Shown: one piece after another, positions 19,671-30,590 of the stretch
How the letters are laid out: every line of letters starts with the position of its first letter
How positions within the stretch are numbered: position 1 is the first letter of the stretch
NCBI GenBank assembly: GCA_008828725.1
Contig: MEHQ01000602.1
Coordinates: 290,917 to 354,916, forward strand
Origin: Saccharina japonica
Taxonomy: Eukaryota > Sar > Phaeophyceae > Laminariales > Laminariaceae
Direction of reading: 5' to 3'
Length of the DNA stretch: 64,000 nt
Notes under the pieces: generated by a model
The model's input: the letters and a program-made list of their open reading frames with translations, nothing else
The model's database searches: none
Told to the model about the DNA's origin: nothing
Translations under genes and position numbers: made by a program

Positions 19671-22606
19671 TACAACAGTAGCAGCGTTAACCGGGGCCGA
19701 GGAAGACAACGAGACCGCGGCGGCAGGAGCGGCATTGATGGCGGTGGCGGCGGCAGAGGTGGCGCACGGTTGGGATACGACCCGAAGCTCGGCGGATGGC
19801 AGTGCCCGTCGTGCGGAGGCGAGTGCTACGCCTTTCGCGAAGTCTGCAACCTCTGCCACGCCCCTAGGCCTGAAGGTCCAGGAAGACGCGGTGGCAGCGG
19901 CGGTGGCGGCAGAGCTGCCGACGGAGTTGCCGGAAGCGCAGGCGGTGCCATCACCGCCACCGCCGCCGCCGCGGGGCAGGCGGAACGCCACGCCGTTGCC
20001 TCGGTACGCTCTCGGAAGTTTGTCCACAAGATCAGGTGCCTGCCACCGGACGACTGGCGAGGCGCGCTGCGGGCGCTGGACGAAGAAGAGCGCGCGGAAG
20101 CGTTCATTCTGTCCGAGGGTGAGGGCGTGCGGCACGCCCCAATGAAGACACCAACGTCGGCGCATACGGTAGGGGCGGCGGTGCCGGCGGTACCGGCTGT
20201 AGTAGTGGAAGCCGCAGAGGTACCGATGGCGACGGCGGTGGTGTCGCTGCATGGGTACAACGCGGTTATCCGACACCTGGCGAAGAGCCGGCGGTGGCGA
20301 GAAGCTTCGGATGTTCTTCGACGCATGCGATGGGGAGTAAAGCCCTCTTATTCCCCCCCCTCCTCCTCCTCCTCCTCCTCCTCTTCGTCCCACTCCTCCC
20401 TGTTCTCCTCCCCTTCTTTACCCCCGCGCCTCTCCCCCTCCTCCTCCGCCGCACCGCGACCACCACCGCCACCGCCGCCGCCGCCCACTGTCTGCCTGGA
20501 CGGTGCGCTAAACGCGTGCGCTCGGGCGGGCGAGTGGGAGGCGTGTCTGTCCCTGCTTTCGGAGGCGCGGGACTGGGGCACGGAGCCGGGCAAGGTCAGC
20601 TACAGCGTGGCCATCTCCGCGTGCGCGCGGGGGCGCCGGTGGGAGCGGGCGCTGTCCCTACTGACCGAGATGCAGGAGGCCGGGATCGCGCCGGATGTCG
20701 TCACGTTCAACTCGGCGATTAAAGCTTGCGGCGATGGGGGGCAGTGGCGACACGCGGTTGCACTGCTGAGCTACATGGTGAAAAGGGTCGGGGTCCCACC
20801 AGACCTCGTCACCTACGGCACCGCCATCAAAGCTTGCGGGGATGGGGGTCAGTGGGAAAGAGCTCTTGCGCTGCTGGAGGAAGTTCCATCTGCTGTGGCG
20901 GTGGGGGGGGGGCAGCGGGGCGGCGGCCGGGGTGGCCGGGGCGGGCAGCGGGGGTGGCGGGGAAGGAGGGGAGGGAAGGCAAGAAAGCACCCGGAAGAGC
21001 ACCCGATAGGAGCTGTTTTGCCGCGGCTATCAAGGCGTGCGGGGATGCGGGGAGGTGGGAAGAGGCCGCTGGTCTTCTCGCGAGAATGTCCGCGGCCGGG
21101 GTGACCCCCGATGTCGCGGTTTACAACGAGGTCATCAGCGCGCACGCGAACGGCGGAAAGTGGCGGGAGGCGCTGGCTATCTTGCTCGAGGAGATGCCCG
21201 TGGTCGGGGTCGCCCCCAACGCTGTGTCCTACGGCGCGGCGATGCACGCCTGCGGGAAGGGAAGGGAGTGGGAGCGGGCCGTGGAACTGCTGAGGGGGAT
21301 GTCGGCCGCGGGCGTGTCCCCCGGGGTGGTCGGTTACAACACGGCCATCGCGGCTTGCGGTGCTGGAGGCCAGTGGCAGAAGGCGGTGGAGCTGCTGCGG
21401 GAGATGCCGGGGAAGGGGGCTCGCCCGGACATCAGGAGCTACACCGCTGCCATCAAGGCGTGCCGAATCGGGCGGCAGTGGGAACCCGCGGTGGCTCTGC
21501 TTCGGGCGTCAGTTAGGGCTGGGCTCAAGGCGGACGTTGTCTGCTACCAGGAGGTGTTGTCGGCGTGCGCCGGGAGCGGGCGGTGGGAGCAGGCGATCGA
21601 GCTGCTCAGAGAGATGCCGGGGGCAGGGGTCAAGCCTAACGCGTTCAGCTACAACGCGGCGATCGCGGCGTGCGCGGTGGAGCAGTGGGAGCGGGCGGCG
21701 GCGCTTCTTGGGGAGATGCAGGCGGCGGGGGTAACGCCCACCGTTTACAGCTACAACTCAGTCATCAACGCGTTTCGGCACGGGGGCCAGTGGGAGCGGG
21801 CTGTTTCTCTTCTGAGGGAGATGGTCCGGGCCGGGGTCCCACCCGACGAGGTGACGTTTTCCTCGGCGATCGCCGCTTGCGGAGGCTGCGGGCGGTGGGA
21901 GCAAGCCGTGGCCCTTCTGAGGGCGATGCCCGCGCTCCACGTTCCGCCGACGGCCACGGCCTACAAGGCGGCCATGAAAGCTTGCGGGGATGCTGGACGG
22001 TGGGAGGAGACCGAGGCCCTGCTGGGGGAGATGGCGGGGGCGGGGGTGGCCCCCGACGCGGACAGCTACGGCATCGCTATCAAGGCTCACGGGGATGCGA
22101 GGCAGCGGACGCGGGCTTTGACCCTACTCAGAGAAATGGAATCCGCTGGGGTTAGGGCTGACGCGAGCAGCTACAACGCGGCCATCACGGCCTGCGGTGC
22201 CTCCGGAAGGTGGGAGGAAGGGGTTTCCTTGCTTAGGGAGGCAGCCGCTGCGGGGGTCTCGCTCGACATCATCGGGTACACCGCGGCTATTAAAGCTTGC
22301 GGAGACGCCGGTCAGTGGGAGAAGGCCTTGGCTCTGCTCCGAGAGATGCCGGAGGCGGGGGTTAAGCCCACTGCGAGGAGCTTCACCGCGGCTATCGGCG
22401 CGTGCGAGAGTTCGGGGCAGCTGGACTACAGCGCGGCCCTCTTGAAGCAGATGCGGGCGGAGGGGTTAGGCCCCGACGAGTCTGTGGAGGACGCGCGCGA
22501 GGTTAGTGGGGAGCTGCTGCCCGGGTCGGCGCGTGGCGGTGGGCGTGGGATAGACGATGGCCGGGAAGGCGCGGAAGGCGGCGCTGACGCTTCTGGTAAC
22601 AGGTGA
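18939..22606 (+). CDS. PPR protein with RanBP2-type zinc finger, frame shifts at a G tract
   Basis: Pentatricopeptide-repeat proteins bind organelle RNA through paired-helix repeats. The first frame (18939-21104) starts with a basic, acid-poor leader compatible with organelle import, then low-complexity Ser/Asn/Gln from (AGC)n. Next is a zinc finger at about residues 284-308 (WQCPSCGGECYAFREVCNLC) of RanBP2 type, then a block ending VRHAPMKTP and about five PPR motifs. The remaining 14 PPR motifs are in another frame (to 22606, ending ASGNR). The switch lies in G-rich linker DNA around a G10 tract at 20903-20912, so a missing base, a real frameshift or a short intron are all possible. The motifs are nearly all 35 residues (WERAVSLLREM-type). 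N, T or S at position 5 with D or N at position 35 in many of them fits the PPR recognition code. I take about 1240 residues as one gene. Plastid or mitochondrial targeting cannot be decided. Confidence 0.88.
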
Positions 22607-22857
22607 GAGGGGGTGTGTTTACTTGGAACGTTGTGTCAACTGTACATTATTGGCTGTATGTAACCAAATATGTGCTGCTAGATATGCATTGCTGGCTGAC
22701 TCCTTTAGAGATCGGCAACCCCCACTGCACCACAACTTACCGAGTTCGCGCCACGGCCTGTAAGATAAATATGACGGACCCGACGAGACCGAGCTGTCAC
22801 CTGGTTCATGCACGACCGCATTTATTGTGTTTTGCCGCGGGTGCTGTTTTGGTATTT

Positions 22858-22912
22858 GGGAGGGGGGGGTGCACTCGTCGTCATGCATGGCCGTAGTCGT
22901 ATGACCAGGTGG
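22858..22912 (-). mobile_element. Element C1, very short 3' fragment
   Basis: G9 on the plus strand followed by 'gtgcactcgtcgtcatgcatgg' and 'ccgtagtcgtatgacca'. Only about 45 bp of the 3' end plus tail are present, as expected of a severely 5'-truncated retroposon. Confidence 0.6.
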
Positions 22913-22974
22913 GGAGACGGGGGGGGGTATTTTTGTTTCGAGCATCGCTCACCGTAGAGCTCTCACCAATATCA

Positions 22975-23145
22975 TACCGTATTTTGCCGTACCTTACCGT
23001 ACCTTGTCATACCCAATTAGCCCAACCCGCACAAGCCCAACCCAACTCAACCCAACCCAACCCAACCCAACCCAACCTAACCCAACCCAACCCAACCCAA
23101 CCCAACCCAACCCAACCCAACCCAACCAAACCAAACCAAACCGCA
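22975..23145. repeat. (CCCAA)n minisatellite
   Basis: About 25 CCCAA units preceded by 'taccgtaccttac' repeats, downstream of the PPR gene. Confidence 0.9.
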
Positions 23146-23339
23146 AACTGACACCCACACCCACCACGCCCGCGCATGTACCAACGCCCACACAAAGACA
23201 GGATGGTAAGTTCCATGTTGGTGTATGAAACGCAACGGTTGACCGCACGAGAAAAAACACTACCCTGGCCGAGGCTTTCTTGTATGTTAGTCTCCTATTA
23301 TTACATCCCTTCCCCCAACCCCCCCTCTTACCCCCCCCC

Positions 23340-23782
23340 GTAGGGGACCTGGACCTGCCAGAAAAAGAAGGAGGTATACAGTAGCCGGGAGGAGGAGGAA
23401 GTAGATGCACAGATGTGCCCATGTGGCAAAGCCATAGAGAGTAGAATTCACATAGTGGGAGAATGTGAAAGGTCAAGGAGGAAAGGGATGTGTTAGAGGA
23501 GGAGATGAGGAAAATAGACGAGTGTGACATGGAGCAGTTTGGTACACTAAATAGTAGCGAGAAACGATCGCTATCTTAGGAGATAGATGGTGGCCACAGG
23601 CGGCGAAACAGGAAGGGATAAGATTAGCAAAAGTTTCTTTGTAATATATGGAAACAACGTAATGAGCGCCCAAGTGTTGGAGGTGTCTCTATTAGGAGTA
23701 GGAACGGTGCTCCGTCTCGAAAGGGATGCGTGGTCAATGGTCAAATGACTAAGGCAAGCAACAAATGAGTACGCCCCCCCCC
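23340..23782 (+). mobile_element. LINE 3' end with poly(C) tail
   Basis: This is the C-terminal part of a non-LTR retrotransposon ORF. After 'GDLDLPEK' comes a knuckle of the form CPCG-x3-ES-x2-H-x4-C (MCPCGKAIESRIHIVGEC), typical of reverse-transcriptase C-termini, then EEEMRKIDECDMEQFG. The last segment reads WKQRNERPSVGGVSIRS, then KGCVVNGQMTKASNK and a stop. The stop is followed at once by 'gtacg' and a pure C tract (23764-23782). The frame is interrupted several times, so it is a 5'-truncated, inactive copy. The C tract coincides with the left edge of duplication copy A. Confidence 0.8.
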
Positions 23783-23879
23783 CCCCCCCCCCTCCACCTC
23801 TCCCCTTCACGGCTTCGCGCCATCGTTTTTTTATGTCGCCCGATCGCTCGATCGACCCCTACGCAGGATTTTCCACTCG

Positions 23880-24249
23880 ATGGCTGCACCGATCGTCCCG
23901 TCCGGCCGTTGGGGGAGGCGGGGGGGGGCACGTGGCCTCGTCTGTCCGGTCCGGGGCGAGACAGAGGTGGAGGCGGAGCTGGGGGTGGAGTTAGGGGTTG
24001 GGTTAGGGGTGGGCTGGGGGCGAAGGATGGGGCGGGGTTGGGGGCGGGGGGGGTCGCGCGTGATGCTGGTGGGCTAGAGGCGCGAGGCACCCACAGAGTC
24101 TAGCTCACTCCCCCCGGCTAGGTGCTACCGCCGCCTGTGGGTTTCCGTTTTAATACTGCTGTTTTCACTCGCCCCCCCCTGGGTGGCCATAGGTGGTATA
24201 TGATTCTGCGTGTGGTTATGTTGCTGTTTGTGGTGGCGGCTCGGTGTGC

Positions 24250-24285
<36 letters not shown>

Positions 24286-25160
24286 GCGACTTGGGCTGTC
24301 AGTTGTTGCTAACCTGTGCTGTTGCATGTGGTTGCTGCCGTCGCTGCCGCTTCTTGCTGCACATATATAGGAATTGGCTTACGTACGCCTTGGCTGCAGT
24401 TGATATACAGCGTCGGTAGCGTTAAATTCCAGTAGGTGTGGTGACCACTTTTTTGGGAGGCGTGGTGCCGTTCGACAGAAAACGGTATACCGGGGAGGTA
24501 TATTGGGAGTCGGTGAACCTTCAAGGTTTGTATGTTGCGCCTTGAGCTCAGGGTATTTTCCCTCTATAGATTTTTTTTTTTAAACGACAGCTGTGAGATC
24601 GAGAATTTCGTCGAAACTCACCTCTGCGAGCTGGGTGGGATACTTCGATATTTCCCTCTATATATACCGTCAACTGGCGTAAACATCACCAGAATACCGT
24701 TTTATGGCTTATTTTGCGTCTGGTGGACACATTCGGACTTTCCGCCACACAGGACCCCAATAAATTGCAAAATACTATACCACTCCGTCCCGAAATATAA
24801 GCACCGTTTGGATAAGAAAATAATATACATATCGTGCATATTTTTAGGGACAAAGCGGCATATTGTAGCGCGCGTAATAGACCATGGGATTGTTCACCCG
24901 GTTAACCGTTAACCGGACGGACCCCTTTTAAGGGATATGAGGGACATAAGGCAGCACAAATGAGGCGGTCCGAAATGGCCTCAAGACCTGATAATTGCGC
25001 TCACATGATGGAATGAATAAAGGCGGCCGCCCGATACAAGGCGGTCAAAATCTCGGTGCACTTTAAAATACCGCCTTGTATAGGCCCCACTACTGCTGTG
25101 TATCCCGTTTGGGGACCATATGAGGGGTACAAGGGATAGCGACCAATACAAGGATCGTAA
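23880..25160. other. Unassigned duplicated sequence
   Basis: Contains a GTT microsatellite (24250-24288), G-rich degenerate repeats (23960-24050), and at 24588-24620 a single arm of MITE M4. Small frames here are conserved in copy B (43504-43884 etc.) only because the whole segment is. Confidence 0.4.
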
Positions 25161-25165
25161 CTTTA

Positions 25166-25432
25166 GACGCGTGCTACGATAGAGGTACATGGTATACCTT
25201 TTTTTGGCTGAAACGTTTTCTGAACGAGGGTGTTCCTTAACCCCAAATCGTTCGGAATTTCGTCCTTGTGTTCGTAACTTTTTTCGTTTTATACTGAGGC
25301 CATGGGATTGTTCATCGGGTACATATTTTGTTTCCCTTCAAAATCAATTTTTGGGTGAGGTGTACAGCAGTAGAGCTTCTCAAGTGACAACTCTCAGAAA
25401 AAACAGGGTGCACCTTCACCGTGGCAGTCGTC
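25166..25432. mobile_element. MITE M1, complete copy
   Basis: Begins GACGCGTGCTACGATAGAGG and ends with the diverged complement ('ggtgcaccttcaccgtggc...agtcgtc'). Internal landmarks: 'ttggctgaaacgttttctgaac', 'ccatgggattgttcatcggg', 'gtgaggtgtacag'. 267 bp, non-coding. Copy B equivalent: 44138-44404. Confidence 0.8.
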
Positions 25433-25571
25433 TTTGGTGCTATCAACCGTATACGAGCAGGGCGTGAGTACCCACGGACGGGCAGGACGGGCAGGACCAT
25501 TGTTGCGCCCCGTGTGCCGTACGCCTCCTTGCATTGTTGTGACTCGGACGCCAGTTTGTATCACCCCCCTA

Positions 25572-25860
25572 GACGCATGCTACGGTACATAGAGATTCAC
25601 CCCTTTTTTTCTGAGGTTTGTGTGTTTTTCACTTGATTATAGTATAGGAGCCCTACTGTATATGTCTCACCCAAACAATGGTTCAAGAAAAACAGCACAC
25701 CGAACCCATTCATAACTAAAAAAAATTGTCCCGCACTACTTCCAAGTAGTTTGTCCCCAAATTCGTGGGACCAGTTCTTAAGGGGTAAATATCCCGATGA
25801 GGCAATTCCATAGCCTCGGTCTGTAACGAAAATCAGTTGTAAAAACACGCGATGCTGGGT
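25572..25860. mobile_element. MITE M1, diverged copy
   Basis: Starts GACGCATGCTACGGTACATAGAG and retains 'ctgaggtttg', 'cttgattatagtataggagcc' and 'cccgatgaggcaattccatag'. The right end is unclear near 25855. Confidence 0.55.
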
Positions 25861-25966
25861 GGTTGCTCAGTTTCAGCAGCCCCACACAACTCTCAGTCAG
25901 ACAATTATTTACGCAGCCGAAATGCGCCACCTCTACATCGTAAGCAAGCGTCCCAATCACGCAGTG

Positions 25967-26237
25967 GACGCCTGGTACGACAGAGATGCACCCTGTTTTT
26001 TCTGCCTTCTGAGGGTGGTCCCTTAAGGAGCGCTCTATACCCCACCCAAAAACCCGATTTTGGAAGGAAACCAGAAGAGCTACTTTATGAATGCTCCCAT
26101 AGCCTAACGATACATTGTAACAGCAAAAAACGTTTCAGCCCAAAAATGGAATTCGTTCGATCTCGGGTTAAAGGGGGGCCCTTCAATCAGAAACGTTTTC
26201 AGCCGAAAAAGACTACCTCTGTTATCGTAGCACGCGT
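25967..26237. mobile_element. MITE M1, complete copy
   Basis: From GACGCCTGGTACGACAGAGATG to 'ttatcgtagcacgcgtg'. Inner blocks 'tgcaccctgttttttctg', 'ttccgatctcgggttaaagg'-like and 'aaacgttttcagccgaaaaag' match the family in opposite orientation to 25166. Copy B: 44939-45209. Confidence 0.8.
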
Positions 26238-26389
26238 GAGTGAGTGGCCGTTGCTGCAAAATCGTCTCTTTTGGGGTGCTACGTTCGTACCCCTACCGCA
26301 TCACGAATCCAAACTGGGGCGTTATCGGGTTGTACGTGCGTACGAGTACGGGAGGACCTCGGTCAAACTGGAAATTGGAATCTGAGAAC

Positions 26390-27095
26390 ATTCCACATAC
26401 TGTAGATCGGACAGATCACGATCTACTGTAGATCCTCTAGATCTACAAATCGGACAGATCACGGTCTAGATCATATAGATCTACACACCGGACAGATCAC
26501 GATCTTCGGTAGATCCTCTGAATCTACGCATCGAACAGATCACGATCTACAGTAGATCCTCTAGATCTACGAATCGGACAGATCACGATCTAGATCATCT
26601 AGATACACACGTCGGACAGATCACGATGTAGATCATCTAGATACACACATGGGATAGATCACGATCTACTGTAGGCCATCTACATCCACACAGCGGACAG
26701 ACCACGATCCAGGTCATCTAGATACACATGTTGGACAAATCACGATCTAGATCATCGGACGCATGCTACGATAGAGGTGCGCCATGTTTTTTCTGGAGCT
26801 CCCTACTTGAAGAGCTGTACACCTCACCTCAAACTGATTTTGGAGAAAAGCAAAAGTGCCATCCGATTGAAAATCCCATGGCCGAAGCAAACAAGGGACA
26901 ATATTGCAACAAAAAATAATGATCAAAGTCCACCGATTTTGGGTTAAGGAGCTCGACCATTCAGAAATCATTTCAGCCAAAAAGTGCTATCTCTATCGTA
27001 GCACGCGTCATCTAGATACACACATGGGATAGGTCACGATCTACATATAAGTCGTCTGCATCCACACAGCGGACAGACCACGATCTAGATTGTCG
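26390..27095. repeat. GATC-rich palindromic minisatellite
   Basis: Units of the form 'cggacagatcacgatctagatcatctagatacacac', about 45-60 bp, built from the palindromes AGATCT, CTAGATCTAG and GATCTAGATC. Interrupted by the MITE at 26758-27008. Copy B (45360-46090) differs in unit number. Confidence 0.9.
26758..27008. mobile_element. MITE M1, complete copy inserted in the GATC minisatellite
   Basis: 251 bp from GACGCATGCTACGATAGAGG to CTATCGTAGCACGCGTC, the clearest terminal inverted repeats of the family. The flanking array resumes on both sides ('gatctagatcatcg' / 'catctagatacacac'), marking it as an insertion. Confidence 0.88.
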
Positions 27096-27214
27096 TTGTT
27101 GTTATTGTTGTTGTTGTGATACCCATGTCTCCGTCTCGCGAAAAAACAAACGCAAACATTTATCTTGGCGAAAAAAAGCACGCACCCCTTTCATATTTCT
27201 TCATGAAACACGCC

Positions 27215-27725
27215 TTCTCCACACATACAACACCGTTTCCCCCACCTTACCACCACCACCACCACCACCATAGTATTGCATGTCAAAATGGCAACAGCAC
27301 CCCCCGCGCGCGCGCGCCCCGTGTCCCGTCCCAACCCCCCCTAGCAGTATCTCCCCCCTATACCACCCAACCGCTGACATCTGCGCGTTCAAAATAGTAG
27401 GACCTCTCGTCCCCCCCGCCCCCCCCTTACCCACAGCAAGATGCGTCAAATTGGAGCACAACCCGCCCCAATTGGCCCATGCGTGTGACAAGCACCCCGG
27501 CAAACCCAACACCACCACCACCACCACCGACATTCTGGGGCGTAAAAATCGGACCAACCTCGTCCCCCTCCCCCCTCGCGCGCACCCAGCAGAGCCTCCT
27601 CCCTACACCACCACCACCGCCGCCGTCGATCGTCGATATATGCGCGTCAAAACAGGGACAGCACCCGGACCCCCCCGCCCCCCCCCCGTGCCCAAAGTCT
27701 GCGCCTACAGCTACAGCCACCTAGC
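27215..27725. other. C-rich stretch with (CCA)n tracts
   Basis: Blocks of 'caccaccaccacc', (CG)n and C7-C9 runs, with two similar halves ('gcgcgtcaaaa-tag/cag-gga' around 27388 and 27645). Frames on both strands are proline/glycine-rich artefacts. Confidence 0.6.
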
Positions 27726-27734
27726 GGATCATAC

Positions 27735-28040
27735 CCATCTCGGTGCTCCGTCTTGAAAGGGATGCGTGGTCAATGGTCAAATGACTAAAGCGATCAGAAA
27801 ATGAGTACGCCCCCCCCCCCGTCTCGAAAGGGATGCGTGGTCAATGGTGAAGTGACAAAATCGAGCAACACATGAGGACGCCCCCCTCCCCCCCGCCCCC
27901 GATGGTGGAATGAGGGCCCAGATGTTGGAGGTGTCGCTATCAGGAGTAAGAACGGTGCTCCATCTCGAAAGGGATGCGTGGTAGATGGTCAAGTGACTAA
28001 GGCAAGCAACAAAAATGAGTACGCCACCCTCCCTCCTCGG
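27735..28040 (+). mobile_element. Three LINE 3' ends in tandem, each with a C-rich tail
   Basis: Three successive copies of 'tcgaaagggatgcgtggtcaatgg...gtgactaa...gagtacgcc' end at about 27820, 27900 and 28040. The first ends in a C10 tract, the next two in C-rich sequence. All point the same way. The third also has the upstream block 'ccagatgttggaggtgtcgc'. Copy B: 46735-47030. Confidence 0.75.
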
Positions 28041-28149
28041 ACCCGTATTTGCGGAGTGTCCTTCCACTTACCCTACCACAAAGGTTTCTGTGTCAAAATA
28101 GAAACAGTGCCTCCTCCCCCTGCTCACCCCCCCCCCCCCCTCCGTCCAC

Positions 28150-28430
28150 TCTGGACACGCGCTACGGCGGAGGTGAACCGTTTTTTTGTGAGGGTCCTCA
28201 CATGAGGAGCCCTATACTAATAGTAAGTAAAAAATGCTTCGTAAGGAAAAACACTAAACGTGCAACCCGATGAGCAACCAATCTCCTGGCCTAGGTACAC
28301 GCAAAATCGTATTGCAAAAAATAATAAAAGGATGATATTTTTCGACGATTTTGGGTTAAGGAGCGCACCGTTATTCAGAACATATTTCAGCCGAAAAAGT
28401 GCTACACCCCCTATTGTAGCACGTCCACGC
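28150..28430. mobile_element. MITE M1 copy
   Basis: From 'cacgcgctacggcggaggtgaacc' to 'ctattgtagcacgtcc', with 'gattttgggttaaggagcgc' and 'atttcagccgaaaaagtgcta' inside. Copy B: about 47131-47411. Confidence 0.75.
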
Positions 28431-28734
28431 TGGCCAGATCTATCACGCCAAACCGACCGGTAGCGATTACCATCCACCACCAACACCACCAACAAACAGC
28501 TGCCAAATCACCAGTTTGTTGCGAAAAAATTGGAGGAAATTGTAGTGGGCTTACAGTAGTCGTAGCCAATCTACTTTCCCGGCAAAACAATAAAATTATC
28601 CCAGCTTTTTATCAAGACAACAAAAAAGTGGCGATTTTCCGATGGACACGTACTTGCTGCGTACTGGTACCGCACCAAAAAATAAATAGCTTTTCTTCAA
28701 AACAAAAACCATGCACGCAGATCTACGCTCTTTC

Positions 28735-29125
28735 CAGGTAGAGAGATTCCTGATCCGTATGATCTACAGGTAGATCATCACGTTGCTGCGTGATCTAGCA
28801 CATGCTTCCTATTAATAGGTTGGATCTGTACGACACAGATCCCGCACGACAACCTCCTAACGGCAAGTTAGGACCCAGATGATCTAGATGATGATCAAAA
28901 TCGTCACGTTGCAGGACCAAAGCCGAAAAAATCTTCATGATCTAGCACACGCGTCCGGGGATGGATCAGTGCAACCCAGATCCCGCGCAACACATCCTAT
29001 CGGCAGGTTAGGACCCAGATGATCAAAATCACGATCTAGATCTAGATCATGATCTAGGTCGGGATCAAGATCCTATCTAGATCAAGATCAAGGTCATGAT
29101 CTTGTCACTGATCTGTCCGATGGGT
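28735..29125. repeat. GATC-rich palindromic minisatellite
   Basis: 'gatctacaggtagatcatcac', 'gatctagatgatgatcaaaatc' and a dense run of GATCTAGATCATGATCTAG at 29030-29110. Copy B (47720-48120) carries one extra unit near 47758. Confidence 0.85.
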
Positions 29126-29204
29126 GAACTCATTACAAGACGCTCCCTACCTTACGTAGCCCCGCAGCCCCCCCCTCCTCCGCCGCCCCCCGCCGGCCGG
29201 TGAT

Positions 29205-29607
29205 CGGCTTCGAACGGAGTCCTCACCGAACACGAGAACGGCTGTGAGTTCACACACTAGCTACAAANGCATCAACGACTTAATCGAAGAAAGAGCTGAA
29301 TCGACAAGGTAGGTCGTTACACCCGAACATTCGAGCCCGGTTGTCTATTNTACATTAGCCNCTGTACAAATAGAGCGGGGAGCGGTTATCGTCTGTAGCC
29401 TTAGTCATACCCACCACCCATCGCTTTAGGGACGACACACTAGGGAATGGGCTTGGTATCATGTTATTTGCTAGTCAACCTCATTAACAGGAGCGCGTTC
29501 AATGGTACAGCAAGTGAAAACGTCCTGACGCGGCGGAAACAACGCCACAGCGAGGGGGTGTATCATGTGATCCTGATTTGACATTGAAGCATCCTTGCGG
29601 CGCACCG
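29205..29607. other. Copy-A-specific segment with ambiguous bases
   Basis: Similarity to copy B stops at about 29205 and resumes at the LINE array. This stretch contains isolated N calls at 29269, 29350 and 29361, the only ones besides the gap at 59354, so it is probably of low sequence quality. No gene or element recognised. Confidence 0.6.
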
Positions 29608-30138
29608 GGGGGGGGGTGTACTCATGTGTGCACGGCCGTAGTCATATGACCATAGACCCTCGCATCCCTACAATGCCGGGACGGAGCGCGTTGGGTTTTC
29701 ACCAACCAGGCAGACATTGCTTGCACCAAGCGCGAAACGCCGTGAGGTATTGGGCGAGTCGCATGGAGGGTGAGCTGCATCCTGCTAAGAACCGCCTCTG
29801 AGGCGGACTTGCATATGGACGACAGCTTCAATGAGTTAATTTAATTTCTGGTGTGGCTCACTTCCGGAGACAGCAATGGGTTTTACTATGTAACTGCCTC
29901 GCGGACGCCTTACCATATTAACACTACGTGATACGACCATTCCCCTTGTGCGGAACAAAGAGTTCTCCACCCCGCACAAATGATCTACTCGACCGCCAGC
30001 TTTGGTGACCGCCAAAAAAAAATAACAAAAAAAAACGGCACCCTGGTTGTCTAGCTCCACGCAGCGAGTGGCGTGTTTTACAGCGTCGTTGCCAACCGAC
30101 GCCAACCCAACCTATAAATATATACCATATATGTATCG
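29608..30138 (-). mobile_element. Element C1, near full-length copy
   Basis: About 530 bp. Read on the minus strand it starts at the AT-rich leader around 30110-30138, followed by 'ggttgggttggcgtcggttgg' at about 30097, then 'ctagacaaccagggtgccg', 'cgcacaaggggaatggtcg', the central block 'gaagctgtcgtccatatgc', 'gtctgcctggttggtg', and finally 'actacggccgtgc' with a C9 tail (plus: G9). No long frame. The 3' 100 bp resemble the LINE 3' end. 'tttggcgtcggttgg' resembles a pol III A box with a mismatch; no good B box was found. Confidence 0.75.
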
Positions 30139-30315
30139 GGGGGGGGGGGGTACTCATTTGTTGCTTGCCTTAGTCATTTGCCATTGTACACGCATCTCTT
30201 TCGAGACAGGAGCACGCCGTTCCTACTTCTCACCAGGGAGGGGAAGGGCGTATTCATTTGTTATTTGCCTTAGTCACTTACCCATTTTGACCACGCGTCA
30301 ATGTCGAGACGGAGT

Positions 30316-30358
<43 letters not shown>

Positions 30359-30590
30359 CGGTAATCCTTTGCTGCTTGCCTTAGTCAGTTGACCATTCAC
30401 CACGCATCCCTTTCGAGATGGAGCACCGTTTTTACTTCTACTACTAGCGACACCTCCAACCTATGGGCGCTCATTACGTTGTCTCCATGCATCACAATAT
30501 TTTTTGTGTTGCTTACGTATTCTATCCCCTTCCTGTTTCGCCTTTTTTCGTGACCACCATCCATCTCCTAGGATAGTGATCGCGAACGGG
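30139..30590 (-). mobile_element. Array of three LINE 3' ends, each with a poly(C) tail
   Basis: Minus-strand copies whose tails appear as G runs on the plus strand: a G12 tract at 30139, a G-rich tract at about 30236, and G42 at 30317-30358. The third is longest (to about 30583) and retains 'cgtaatgagcgcccataggttg' and 'ggcgaaacaggaagggg' of the LINE ORF end. All have the same orientation. Confidence 0.78.

Noticed and set aside
19440-20393. Long minus-strand frame (317 codons) opposite the PPR gene
   Set aside because: Shadow of the (AGC)n and GC-rich coding strand: poly-A/L/G content, no motifs, and the plus frame carries a zinc finger and PPR motifs.
25852-26385. Plus-strand frame of 177 codons conserved in both copies
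   Set aside because: It runs through a MITE and unassigned flank. Conservation simply reflects the recent large duplication; no protein family visible.
29608-30138. LTR or other retrovirus-like element
   Set aside because: No terminal direct repeats, primer-binding site, or gag/pol-like reading frames. The C tail and truncation pattern fit a SINE-like retroposon. I saw no virus-derived element anywhere in the window.
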